This document shows, one piece after another, positions 16,407 through 23,639 of a DNA stretch of 64,000 nt. Position numbers and translations under genes: made by a program. The stretch lies in NCBI GenBank assembly GCA_018001015.1, contig JAGNIV010000002.1:124001-188000 (forward strand). Reading direction: 5' to 3'. A model generated the notes under the pieces. That model saw only the letters and a program-made list of their open reading frames with translations. It had not been told where the DNA came from and ran no database searches. The stretch's first letter is position 1. Each line of letters opens with the position of its first letter. The stretch is from Phenylobacterium sp. (GTDB lineage: Bacteria > Pseudomonadota > Alphaproteobacteria > Caulobacterales > Caulobacteraceae).

Positions 16407-18629
16407 ATGGCGCATCACGATGACGCAGGGCCCATGCCCGCACCGCTTCGCGGCGCCTTGGGCCAGCCGGCGGCCCGCTATCACCGTATCCGCCAGGCCA
16501 GCGAGGATCTGGTGCGGCACCTGTCGCCGGAGGACATGGCGGCCCAGTCCATGCCGGACGCCAGCCCCGCCAAATGGCATCTGGCCCATACCAGCTGGTT
16601 CTTCGAGACCTTCCTGTTAAAGCCGAACCTGGTGGGATACCGCGCCTTCGATGAGCGCTACGCCTACCTGTTCAACTCCTATTATGAGGCGCTCGGCCCC
16701 CGTCAGCCGCGGCCCGAACGGGGCCTGCTGACCCGGCCCTCCCGCGACGAGGTCCTGGCCTATCGCGCCCATGTGGACGAGGCGATGCACCGCCTCCTGT
16801 CCTCGGGCCTGCGGGGCCTCACCGACCTGCTGGAACTGGGCCTGGCCCATGAGCAGCAGCATCAGGAACTGATCTTGATGGACATACTCCATCTCTTCGC
16901 CCAGTCGCCGCTCAAGCCCGCCTATTCCCCCACCACGGCCCTGCCGGTAAGCGCCGATCCAGGGCCGGCCGGCGTGGTCGCCTTCAACGGAGGACTGGTG
17001 GAGGTCGGCCATTCCGGGCCCGGCTTCGCCTTCGACAATGAAGGCCCGCGCCACCAGGTCTTCCTGGCGCCCTTTAAGCTGGCCGATCGGCTGGTGACCA
17101 ATGGCGAATGGCTGGCCTTCATGGCCGACGGCGGCTACGCCAAGCCCGAGCTCTGGCTGGCGGAGGGCTGGGCCCAGGTCCAGGCGGAGGGCTGGACCGC
17201 GCCGCTCTACTGGCAGCAGGGGGTCCACGGCTGGCTGGCCATGACCCTGCAAGGGCTTCGCGCCATCGCCCCCCACGCGCCGGTCACCCATATCAGTTTC
17301 TACGAGGCCGACGCCTTCGCAACCTGGGCCGGGGCCCGACTGCCCACGGAGGCGGAGTGGGAACATGCCGCCGCGGGCCTCCCGATCGCCGGCAATTTCA
17401 TGGGCTCGGGCCAGCTCGGCCCTGCCGCCGCCACGGCGGGGGAGGGCCTTCGCCAGATGTTCGGTGACGTCTGGGAATGGACCCGCAGCGCCTACGCCCC
17501 CTATCCCGGCTTCCATCCGGCGGCAGGAGCCGTGGGCGAGTACAATGGCAAGTTCATGAGCGGCCAGATGGTGCTGCGCGGCGGTTGCCACGCCACGCCG
17601 CCGGGCCACACTCGGGCCACCTACCGCAACTTCTTCCATCCGGAGAAGCGCTGGATGTTCTCGGGTCTGCGGCTGGCCTGGGACGGCGAGCCTCGCGTCG
17701 CCGCCCAGACCGACGGCAGTTTCGCGGCCGATGTGCTGGCGGGGCTGGCCCGGACGCAGAAGACCATCCCGGCGAAATACTTCTACGACGCCGAGGGCTC
17801 GCGTCTGTTCGAGGAGATCTGCGACCTGCCGGAATATTATCCCACCCGCACCGAGGCCGCCCTGCTGCGCGCCAAGGCAGGTGAGATGGCGAGCGCCATT
17901 CCGCTGGGGGCGGCCCTTGTGGAGTTCGGCAGCGGGGCCAGCACCAAGACCCGGCTGCTGTTGGACGCCGCGCCACAGCTTGCGGCCTACGTCCCCATCG
18001 ATATCAGCAAGTCGGCCCTGGACGACGCCGCCCGGTCCATTGGCCGCGACTACCCCAATCTCGTGGTCGCGCCCCTGGTGGACGACTTCACTACCGCGCT
18101 TAGCCTGCCGGCCGAGGTCGAGGGCCTGACCAGCATTGGCTTCTTCCCCGGCTCGACGATCGGCAACTTCCGGCCTGAGGAGGCCACCATCTTCCTGGCC
18201 AGCGCGCGCCGGCTGCTGGGCCATGGCTCGGCCTTCCTGGTGGGCATGGACATCGTCAAGGATGAGGCGGTCCTGGTGGCGGCCTATGACGATGCCCAAG
18301 GCGTGACGGCGGCCTTCAACCTGAACCTGCTGACCCGCGTCAACAGGGAGCTTGGCGGCGACTTCGACTTGGCGGCTTTTCAGCACCGCGCCGTGTGGAA
18401 TGCGCAGGAGAGCCGGATGGAGATGCATCTGGTCAGCCGGCGCGACCAGGTCGTTCACGTCGCAGGGACCGCCTTCCACTTCGCGGCCGGCGAGAGCCTG
18501 CACACGGAGAATTCCTACAAGTTCACGGTCGAGGGCTTCGGACATCTGGCGGCCGCGGCCGGCTGGAAGCTGGAGCGCCGGTGGGAAAGCGTCGAGCCCG
18601 CCTTCGCCATGGTCCTGCTGCGCGCATAA
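16407..18629 (+). CDS. egtBD: Fused ergothioneine synthase: EgtB sulfoxide synthase + EgtD histidine methyltransferase
   Basis: A 740-residue protein combining two ergothioneine enzymes. Residues about 20-165 form a DinB-type iron-binding domain (KWHLAHTSWFFE with His58/His61, LAHEQQHQELIL). Residues about 190-430 are the FGE-sulfatase/EgtB domain (RLVTNGEWLAFMADGGY, RLPTEAEWEHAA, DVWEWTRSAY, RGGCHATP, MFSGLRLAW). From about residue 436 begins EgtD (Methyltransf_33): PAKYFYDAEGSRLFEEI, LPEYYPTRTEA, SAM-binding VEFGSGASTKTRLLL, and SIGFFPGSTIGNF. EgtD makes trimethylhistidine from His and SAM; EgtB joins it to a thiol donor as sulfoxide using O2 and iron. The C-terminal methyltransferase is the EgtD type, not the OvoA type. 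AGGAG lies 8 nt before the ATG. In bacteria the two are normally separate adjacent genes. There is no egtA, egtC or egtE next to it. Confidence 0.93.
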   Translation: MAHHDDAGPMPAPLRGALGQPAARYHRIRQASEDLVRHLSPEDMAAQSMPDASPAKWHLAHTSWFFETFLLKPNLVGYRAFDERYAYLFNSYYEALGPRQPRPERGLLTRPSRDEVLAYRAHVDEAMHRLLSSGLRGLTDLLELGLAHEQQHQELILMDILHLFAQSPLKPAYSPTTALPVSADPGPAGVVAFNGGLVEVGHSGPGFAFDNEGPRHQVFLAPFKLADRLVTNGEWLAFMADGGYAKPELWLAEGWAQVQAEGWTAPLYWQQGVHGWLAMTLQGLRAIAPHAPVTHISFYEADAFATWAGARLPTEAEWEHAAAGLPIAGNFMGSGQLGPAAATAGEGLRQMFGDVWEWTRSAYAPYPGFHPAAGAVGEYNGKFMSGQMVLRGGCHATPPGHTRATYRNFFHPEKRWMFSGLRLAWDGEPRVAAQTDGSFAADVLAGLARTQKTIPAKYFYDAEGSRLFEEICDLPEYYPTRTEAALLRAKAGEMASAIPLGAALVEFGSGASTKTRLLLDAAPQLAAYVPIDISKSALDDAARSIGRDYPNLVVAPLVDDFTTALSLPAEVEGLTSIGFFPGSTIGNFRPEEATIFLASARRLLGHGSAFLVGMDIVKDEAVLVAAYDDAQGVTAAFNLNLLTRVNRELGGDFDLAAFQHRAVWNAQESRMEMHLVSRRDQVVHVAGTAFHFAAGESLHTENSYKFTVEGFGHLAAAAGWKLERRWESVEPAFAMVLLRA

Positions 18630-18634
18630 GCTGA

Positions 18635-18658
18635 CGGCCCCGATGCGTATCGGGGCCG
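18635..18658. terminator. Hairpin after egtBD, likely terminator
   Basis: A perfect 10-bp GC-rich stem (18635-18644 with 18649-18658) and a 4-nt loop lie 6 bases after the egtBD stop and 28 bases before the end of the convergent KGG gene. No T-run follows on either strand, so it may act weakly or in both directions. Confidence 0.55.
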
Positions 18659-18685
18659 AGGCTTGGCGCGCGGGGGTTAGGCCGT

Positions 18686-18901
18686 TCAGTCTTCCAGCGG
18701 CCCTCGGGTGCGACCACCGCCGCGGGAGGATTCTCCGCCCTTGCGACCGGCTGCGGCCGCGAGGTCGCGGTCCTTGGCGAAGCTGCGCTTCTCGCCCGGC
18801 ACGCTCGCGCCACCCTTACGGGCGATCTCACGCCGGCGCTCGGGGTTCATGGCGGCGAATCCGCGACGGGACTTCGGCTTGGCGTTGGGATCGAGGTCCA
18901 T
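18686..18901 (-). CDS. KGG-repeat stress-induced protein
   Basis: A 71-residue very basic and glycine-rich protein with the stress-induced bacterial acidophilic (KGG/Con-10) repeat: RGFAAMNPERRREIARKGG near residues 13-31, then a second GRKGGESS near 52-59. Such proteins are small, disordered and linked to general stress or desiccation response; no enzymatic role is known. AGGAG lies 6 nt before the ATG at 18901, a strong signal that suggests high expression. The 206-bp gap on its 5' side must hold its promoter; I could not assign -35 or -10 elements with confidence. Confidence 0.85.
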   Translation of the reverse strand: MDLDPNAKPKSRRGFAAMNPERRREIARKGGASVPGEKRSFAKDRDLAAAAGRKGGESSRGGGRTRGPLED

Positions 18902-19107
18902 GGGTTGCTCCTGGTGTGCGTGCCTTGAGGAGATGCGGGGGCTGCATCAACTACGGTTACGCTCAGACAACCCTCAAGACGCCGCAGAGGTTGCGAGGAA
19001 ATATGCGCGCTGTTTGCGGCGCGGCGATAAAGCCGGTGGCGGACCCCGAAGAGACCGGCCCGCGGCCTGATCAGCAGCTCGCCAAGCCCGTCGCTGGAGA
19101 TGGGGGT

Positions 19108-20463
19108 CTATAGGGGAAGCTGAACCCGCGCCGTCAGGCCGCCATCCGGACGGTTGATCATCACCACATCGCCGCCATGCCCCCGGGCCACCGAACGCAC
19201 CACGGCCAGGCCCAGGCCGATGCCGCCGGTCTGGCGGCTGCGGGAGGGTTCTCGGCGGTAGAAGGGCTCGAACACCCGCTCTGCGTCCTCGGACGGGATT
19301 CCGGGGCCATCGTCCTCGATCTCGACATAGGCGCTGGCGGCGTCGCGATAGACCCGGGCCCGGGCCCGGCCGCCGAACTTCACGGCGTTCTCCAGCAGGT
19401 TGGCGAACAGTCGACGCAGGGCGACCGGATCGCCTTCGATGATCACCTTTTCACCCAGCGCGGCCTGGGTGTCGGCGCCGGTCTCGGCCATCTCGTCACA
19501 GATGCTCTCCAGCAGGGAGGAGAGCTCCAAGGGGGTCCGCTCGGCGGGCCCGCTGGCGTCGCGCACGAAGGTCAGGGCCGCGGTGATCATTTCCTCCATC
19601 TGGTCCAGGTCCCCGGCCATTTTGGCGCGGGCTTCCTCCGGCAGGTTCTCGATGCGGAAACGCAGGCGGGTGAGGGGGGTGCGCAGGTCGTGGGCGATGG
19701 CGCCCACCATGGCGGTTCGGTCCTCGACGTAGCGGCGCAGGCGGTCCTGCATCTCGTTGAAGGCGCTGACCGCGACACCGATCTCCGCCGTCCCCTTCAG
19801 AGAGACCGGCAGGCGGGCTCCCCGCGGATCGCGGCCCAATTGCTCGGCGGCTTCTGCGAACAGGCGGAACGGCGCGGCCAGCCGCCGGGCGAAGATGTAG
19901 GCCACGGGCGCCAGGGCGAGGCCCGAGAGCGCCAGCCACAGGATCAGCCGCTGTTGCCAGGGGTCGAGCCCCAGGCCTCGCATCGGCCTCACGACGTTCC
20001 AACGGCCGTCAGGCCGCTTCACCCCTACATCGAAGGGCGCGATCAGGAAGTGTTCCTCCTGCAGCCCCCCCTCGCGAGCAATACGGTCTCGGATGATGCG
20101 AAAGACCCGCCTGTCGGAGACAGGCAGTCGACCGGATGCGGTGACCACCACGTCTTCCATCCGCACGCCCAGCAAGGTGGCGAGCTTCTGTCGCATCTCC
20201 GGAATCGTCCGACCTTCCATGGGTGGGAACGGCGCCTTGTCGGCGATCCGCATCTCCAGCGGGCGCCGCTCGGTGAGATTCGGCGGGTTGCCCAGGAAGG
20301 TCTGCGCCACCTCGCTCAGCCTGTAGAAGTCAGGGGCCGGAGGGGGCAGGTTGAAGATCATGAACATGCTGATCGCCTGAGACGCGACCAGGCTGATACC
20401 AATCAGGGTCAACAGCCGCCCGAACAGCGAGGCCGTCGGCCGACCCGACCACAGGCGCCTCAC
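19108..20463 (-). CDS. Two-component sensor histidine kinase, EnvZ-like
   Basis: A 451-residue membrane kinase. A first transmembrane helix (about residues 14-38), a periplasmic sensor region of about 120 residues, a second helix (about 171-192), a HAMP domain (FARRLAAPFRLFAEAAEQLG on), a HisKA domain with phospho-acceptor His in GAIAHDLRTPLTRLR (about 257), and a HATPase domain with N box LFANLLENAVKFGG, G1 box EDDGPGIP and G2 box TGGIGLGLAVV. The start is a GTG whose bases overlap the stop of the upstream response regulator (GTGA), so the pair is co-translated. The stimulus is unknown. The architecture is that of the EnvZ/RstB group. Confidence 0.92.
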   Translation of the reverse strand: MRRLWSGRPTASLFGRLLTLIGISLVASQAISMFMIFNLPPPAPDFYRLSEVAQTFLGNPPNLTERRPLEMRIADKAPFPPMEGRTIPEMRQKLATLLGVRMEDVVVTASGRLPVSDRRVFRIIRDRIAREGGLQEEHFLIAPFDVGVKRPDGRWNVVRPMRGLGLDPWQQRLILWLALSGLALAPVAYIFARRLAAPFRLFAEAAEQLGRDPRGARLPVSLKGTAEIGVAVSAFNEMQDRLRRYVEDRTAMVGAIAHDLRTPLTRLRFRIENLPEEARAKMAGDLDQMEEMITAALTFVRDASGPAERTPLELSSLLESICDEMAETGADTQAALGEKVIIEGDPVALRRLFANLLENAVKFGGRARARVYRDAASAYVEIEDDGPGIPSEDAERVFEPFYRREPSRSRQTGGIGLGLAVVRSVARGHGGDVVMINRPDGGLTARVQLPL

Positions 20464-21200
20464 GTGCGCTTCACCTTGGCGGTGAACATGTAGCCTTCGT
20501 TGCGGATGGTTCGGATCAGATCGGTGCCGCCGCCGCCGTCGTCCAGCTTGCGGCGCAGCCGGCTGATCTGCACGTCGATGGCGCGGTCGAAGGCGTCGGA
20601 ATCAGGGCCGCGGGCGAAGTCGAGGAGCTGGTCGCGGGTCAGCACCCGCTGCGGCCGCTCCACGAAGGCGCGCAGCAGGGAGAACTCGCCCGAGGACAGG
20701 TTCACCACCACCCCTGGCGGCGAGCGGAGCTCGCGTCGCACCAGATCCAGCCGCCAGCCGGCGAACTCGCAGCCCGCCCCGACGCTGTTGGGCGAACCCC
20801 GGAGTTCGGCCCGGCGCAGCACGGCGCGCACCCGGGCCAGCAGTTCGCGGGGATTGCAGGGCTTGGCCAGATAGTCGTCGGCGCCCAGCTCCAGGCCGAC
20901 GATGCGGTCGGTGTCCTCGCCCATGGCCGACAGCATGATGATCGGCGGACCTTCGCCGCTCAGGCGCCGGGCGATGGAGAGACCGTCCTCTCCGGGCAGC
21001 ATGACATCCAGCACGATCAAGTCGACGGGGCCGCGCTCCAGCGCCAGCTCCATCTCGCGGGCGTCCCCGGCGGTCTCCACCAGATAGCCATGCTTGCCCA
21101 GGAAGTCGGAGACCACATCCAGAATGCCCGGGTCGTCATCGACCATCAGGATGCGAGCGGTCGCGGGGACCTGTTCGGTGCTGGGTTCCATTCGCGCCAT
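20460..21200 (-). CDS. OmpR-family response regulator
   Basis: A 246-residue transcription factor. The receiver domain (about 15-130) has the acidic patch MVDDDPG, phospho-acceptor Asp65 in VLDVMLPGEDG, and the conserved Lys in DDYLAKPCNPRELLARV. The winged-helix Trans_reg_C domain (about 145-240) ends with LTRDQLLDFARG, IDVQISRLRRKL and TIRNEGYMFTA. GGGAGGGG stands 6 nt before the ATG at 21200. It is the first gene of the pair with the EnvZ-like kinase. Targets are unknown; the two-component pair is flanked by an MBL hydrolase gene that reads in the same direction after a 45-bp gap. Confidence 0.93.
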   Translation of the reverse strand: MARMEPSTEQVPATARILMVDDDPGILDVVSDFLGKHGYLVETAGDAREMELALERGPVDLIVLDVMLPGEDGLSIARRLSGEGPPIIMLSAMGEDTDRIVGLELGADDYLAKPCNPRELLARVRAVLRRAELRGSPNSVGAGCEFAGWRLDLVRRELRSPPGVVVNLSSGEFSLLRAFVERPQRVLTRDQLLDFARGPDSDAFDRAIDVQISRLRRKLDDGGGGTDLIRTIRNEGYMFTAKVKRT

Positions 21201-21245
21201 TTTCAGCCCCTCCCGTAACGCACAGATTTCACGGCTGAAACCGCT

Positions 21246-21917
21246 CTAGTCGCCGGCCAGGACGTCATCGGCGACGTAGCCGTTGGTCTTCCGTTCGATC
21301 CCGAACCGCGACATCGGGCCATGCCCCGACACGAAGGCCACGTCGTCGCCCAGGGGCCACAGCTTGCCGGTGATCGAGGCGATCAACTGCTGGAAATCAC
21401 CGCGCGGGAAGTCCGTGCGACCGATCGAACCCTGGAACAGGACATCGCCCACCTGGGCGAAGCGCGCCTCGCGGTGGAAGAACACGACATGGCCCGGCGT
21501 GTGGCCCGGGCAATGGTAGACCTCGAAGCTGGTCTCGCCGAGGGTGACGGTGTCGCCGTCCTCCAGCCAGCGGTCGGGGATGAAGCCCTTGGCCTCGGGC
21601 ATGCCCCACTTGGCCCCGCTGGCTTCCATCTGGTCGATCCAGAAGGCGTCGTCGCGGTGTGGTCCCTCAATGGGGACGCCCGTGATCGCCTTCAGGGCCG
21701 CCGTACCGCCGGCGTGGTCGAGGTGGCCGTGGGTGATCCAGATCTTCTCAAGGGTGAGGTCGTGGGCCTCCAGCGCCGCCAGCAGGCGTGGGACCTCGCC
21801 GCCTGGGTCGATGATCGCCGCCTTCTTCGTCTTCACGCACCATACGATGGTGCAGTTCTGCGCCAGCGGGGTGACCGGGGCGATGATCGCGCGGATGGGG
21901 GAGGCCGTCTCGGACAT
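21246..21917 (-). CDS. MBL-fold hydrolase, glyoxalase II-like
   Basis: A 223-residue metallo-beta-lactamase fold enzyme. The metal site is complete: THGHLDHAGG (motif 2), PGHTPGHVVF (motif 3), QVGDVLFQGSIGRTDFP with the bridging Asp (motif 4), and SGHGPMSRFG (motif 5). The DVLFQGSIGRTD form is typical of the YcbL/GloB-like group of small hydroxyacylglutathione-hydrolase relatives. It may hydrolyse a glutathione thioester, but no glyoxalase I gene is nearby. The start at 21917 (MSETASP) is favoured over an upstream in-frame site that would run into the terminator hairpin of the next gene. Confidence 0.85.
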   Translation of the reverse strand: MSETASPIRAIIAPVTPLAQNCTIVWCVKTKKAAIIDPGGEVPRLLAALEAHDLTLEKIWITHGHLDHAGGTAALKAITGVPIEGPHRDDAFWIDQMEASGAKWGMPEAKGFIPDRWLEDGDTVTLGETSFEVYHCPGHTPGHVVFFHREARFAQVGDVLFQGSIGRTDFPRGDFQQLIASITGKLWPLGDDVAFVSGHGPMSRFGIERKTNGYVADDVLAGD

Positions 21918-21944
21918 GGCCCAGCATCGGCGTTCACGACCCAT

Positions 21945-21975
21945 AAGAAAAGGCCCGGGATGTGCTCCCGGGCCT
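21945..21975 (-). terminator. Rho-independent terminator of the amino acid permease gene
   Basis: A perfect 10-bp stem (21951-21960 with 21966-21975) and a 5-nt loop are followed, in the minus-strand direction, by TTTTCTTAT. It begins 12 bases after the permease stop and lies just upstream of the MBL-fold gene, which therefore needs its own promoter. Confidence 0.85.
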
Positions 21976-21986
21976 GTCCTTGTCGG

Positions 21987-23513
21987 CTATTGCGCCCCGG
22001 GCATCGGGGGCACCGAGTCCGGCGGCGCGTCGGCGGCCAGCTCGGGCACGTCAATGATGCCGCGGCCCAGGTGGCTGTTGCGGAAGCCGTAGGCGAAATA
22101 GACCACCAGCCCGATCGCCGCCCAGATCAGGAACATCATCTTGGTCTCATGGCCGAGGCTGAAGAACAGGAAGCCGCAGCCGAGGATGGCCACGGGCGCC
22201 ACAATCCAGACCAACGGCGTGCGGAATGGACGCTTCCGGTCAGGATCGGTCTTTCGCAGCACCATCACCGCGATCGCCACCATGGCGAAGGCGAACAGGG
22301 TGCCGGAGTTGGAGATGTCGGCCAGCACGCCAACCGGGAAGAAGGCCGCGAAGGCCGAGACGCAGACCCCGGTGATGATCGTGATCACGTGGGGGGTGTG
22401 GAACTTCGGGTGGATCTTGGACAGACCCGAGGGCAGCAGGCCGTCACGGCTCATCACGAAGAAGATGCGGGTCTGACCGAACATCATCATCAGGATCACC
22501 GAGGGCAGGGCGAGGCCGGCGGCGAGGCCGAGCAGGTTGCCGATCTGGACCCAGCCGATCTCCCGCAGGGTCCAGGCGAGAGCCTCCTTGGAGCACACCA
22601 CGTGGGTGTCAGCCAGCGACTGACAGGCCGCCGTCAGCTCCGGGCTGCCAGGGCGCAGGCCGACGCCCGCGGCGTCCATCACCGGCTGGGCGCCCACCGT
22701 GCCGATCACGCCCGACGCCACCAGGATGTAGAAGAGCGTGCAGACGGCGAGTGAGCCGATCAGGCCGATGGGCATGTTGCGCTGCGGGTTCTTGGTTTCC
22801 TCGGCGGCTGTGGAGACCGCGTCGAAACCCACATAGGCGAAGAAGATCGAGGCCGCCGCGGCCGCCACCCCCGAGAACCCCAGGGGGGCGAAGGGGGTGA
22901 AGTTCTCCATCTTCATCACCGGCAGGGCCAGGACGCAGAAGAGGGTCAGGGCCGAGACCTTCACCAGCACCAGGACGGCGTTTACCGCCGCCGACTCCCG
23001 GGTGCCGATCACCAGCAGCCAGGTCACGAGCAGGGCGATGCCCGCAGCGGGCAGGTTGACGATTCCGCCGTCCATCGGGCCCAGCACCAGGGCGTTGGGG
23101 ATGTCGATGGCGAAGGCGTTCTCGATCAGACCCACCACATAGCCCGACCAGCCCACCGAGACCGCGCCGGCGGCGACGGCGTATTCCAGGATCAGGGCCC
23201 AGCCCACCATCCAGGCCAGCATCTCGCCCATCACAGCGTAGCTGTAGGTGTAGGCGGAGCCGGAGACCGGCACCATGGCCGACATCTCGGAGTAGCAGAG
23301 GGCGGCCACGGCGCAGACAAAGCCCGCGATGATGAAGGCCGCGATCATGCCGGGGCCGGCCTTCTGGGCCGCCTCGGCGGTCAGAACGAAGATCCCGGTG
23401 CCGATGATGGCCCCGATGCCCAGCATGGTGAGCTGGAACGCCCCCAGGGTGCGATGCAGTGATTTCTTCTCAGCGGTCGCGAGGATCGCGTCCAGCGGCT
23501 TTACACGCCACAT
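21987..23513 (-). CDS. APC-family cationic amino acid permease
   Basis: A 508-residue inner-membrane transporter with about 12 to 14 helices, of the amino acid-polyamine-organocation superfamily (CAT-like, YfnA/YhdG group). Helix 1 carries LTMLGIGAIIGTGIFVLT, with the unwound GxG substrate-binding motif; helix 3 region YSEMSAMVPVSGSAYTYSY and FVGFDAVSTAAEETKNPQRN (here FAYVGFDAVST) near helix 6-7 are signature stretches. A loop between helices carries two Cys residues (LTAACQSLADTHVVCSKEA), possibly a periplasmic disulfide. The ATG at 23513 has GGGAGGG close upstream; an in-frame TTG 12 bases earlier is less likely. Uptake of amino acids by proton symport or exchange is expected; specificity is not visible. 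Confidence 0.9.
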   Translation of the reverse strand: MWRVKPLDAILATAEKKSLHRTLGAFQLTMLGIGAIIGTGIFVLTAEAAQKAGPGMIAAFIIAGFVCAVAALCYSEMSAMVPVSGSAYTYSYAVMGEMLAWMVGWALILEYAVAAGAVSVGWSGYVVGLIENAFAIDIPNALVLGPMDGGIVNLPAAGIALLVTWLLVIGTRESAAVNAVLVLVKVSALTLFCVLALPVMKMENFTPFAPLGFSGVAAAAASIFFAYVGFDAVSTAAEETKNPQRNMPIGLIGSLAVCTLFYILVASGVIGTVGAQPVMDAAGVGLRPGSPELTAACQSLADTHVVCSKEALAWTLREIGWVQIGNLLGLAAGLALPSVILMMMFGQTRIFFVMSRDGLLPSGLSKIHPKFHTPHVITIITGVCVSAFAAFFPVGVLADISNSGTLFAFAMVAIAVMVLRKTDPDRKRPFRTPLVWIVAPVAILGCGFLFFSLGHETKMMFLIWAAIGLVVYFAYGFRNSHLGRGIIDVPELAADAPPDSVPPMPGAQ

Positions 23514-23639
23514 ATTCCCTCCCAATCGCGGCGGTCCCCCCGCCGCGCGAATTAAGCTTGCGCGGACCGTGCGGTCTGCTCATGCGGCGGTCAAGCGGCA
23601 AGGCTTGGCGTGGCCCCTGGGCGCGGATAGACCCCCTGC

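Noticed and set aside
16617..18545. A 642-codon minus-strand frame opposite egtBD
   Set aside because: It has no recognisable motif, while the plus strand carries complete EgtB and EgtD motifs.
16407..18629. Reading the egt gene as ovoA (ovothiol synthase)
   Set aside because: OvoA also has a DinB-FGE-methyltransferase layout, but the C-terminal domain here carries EgtD-type motifs (KYFYDAEGSRLFEEI, LPEYYPTRTE, SIGFFPGSTIGNF).
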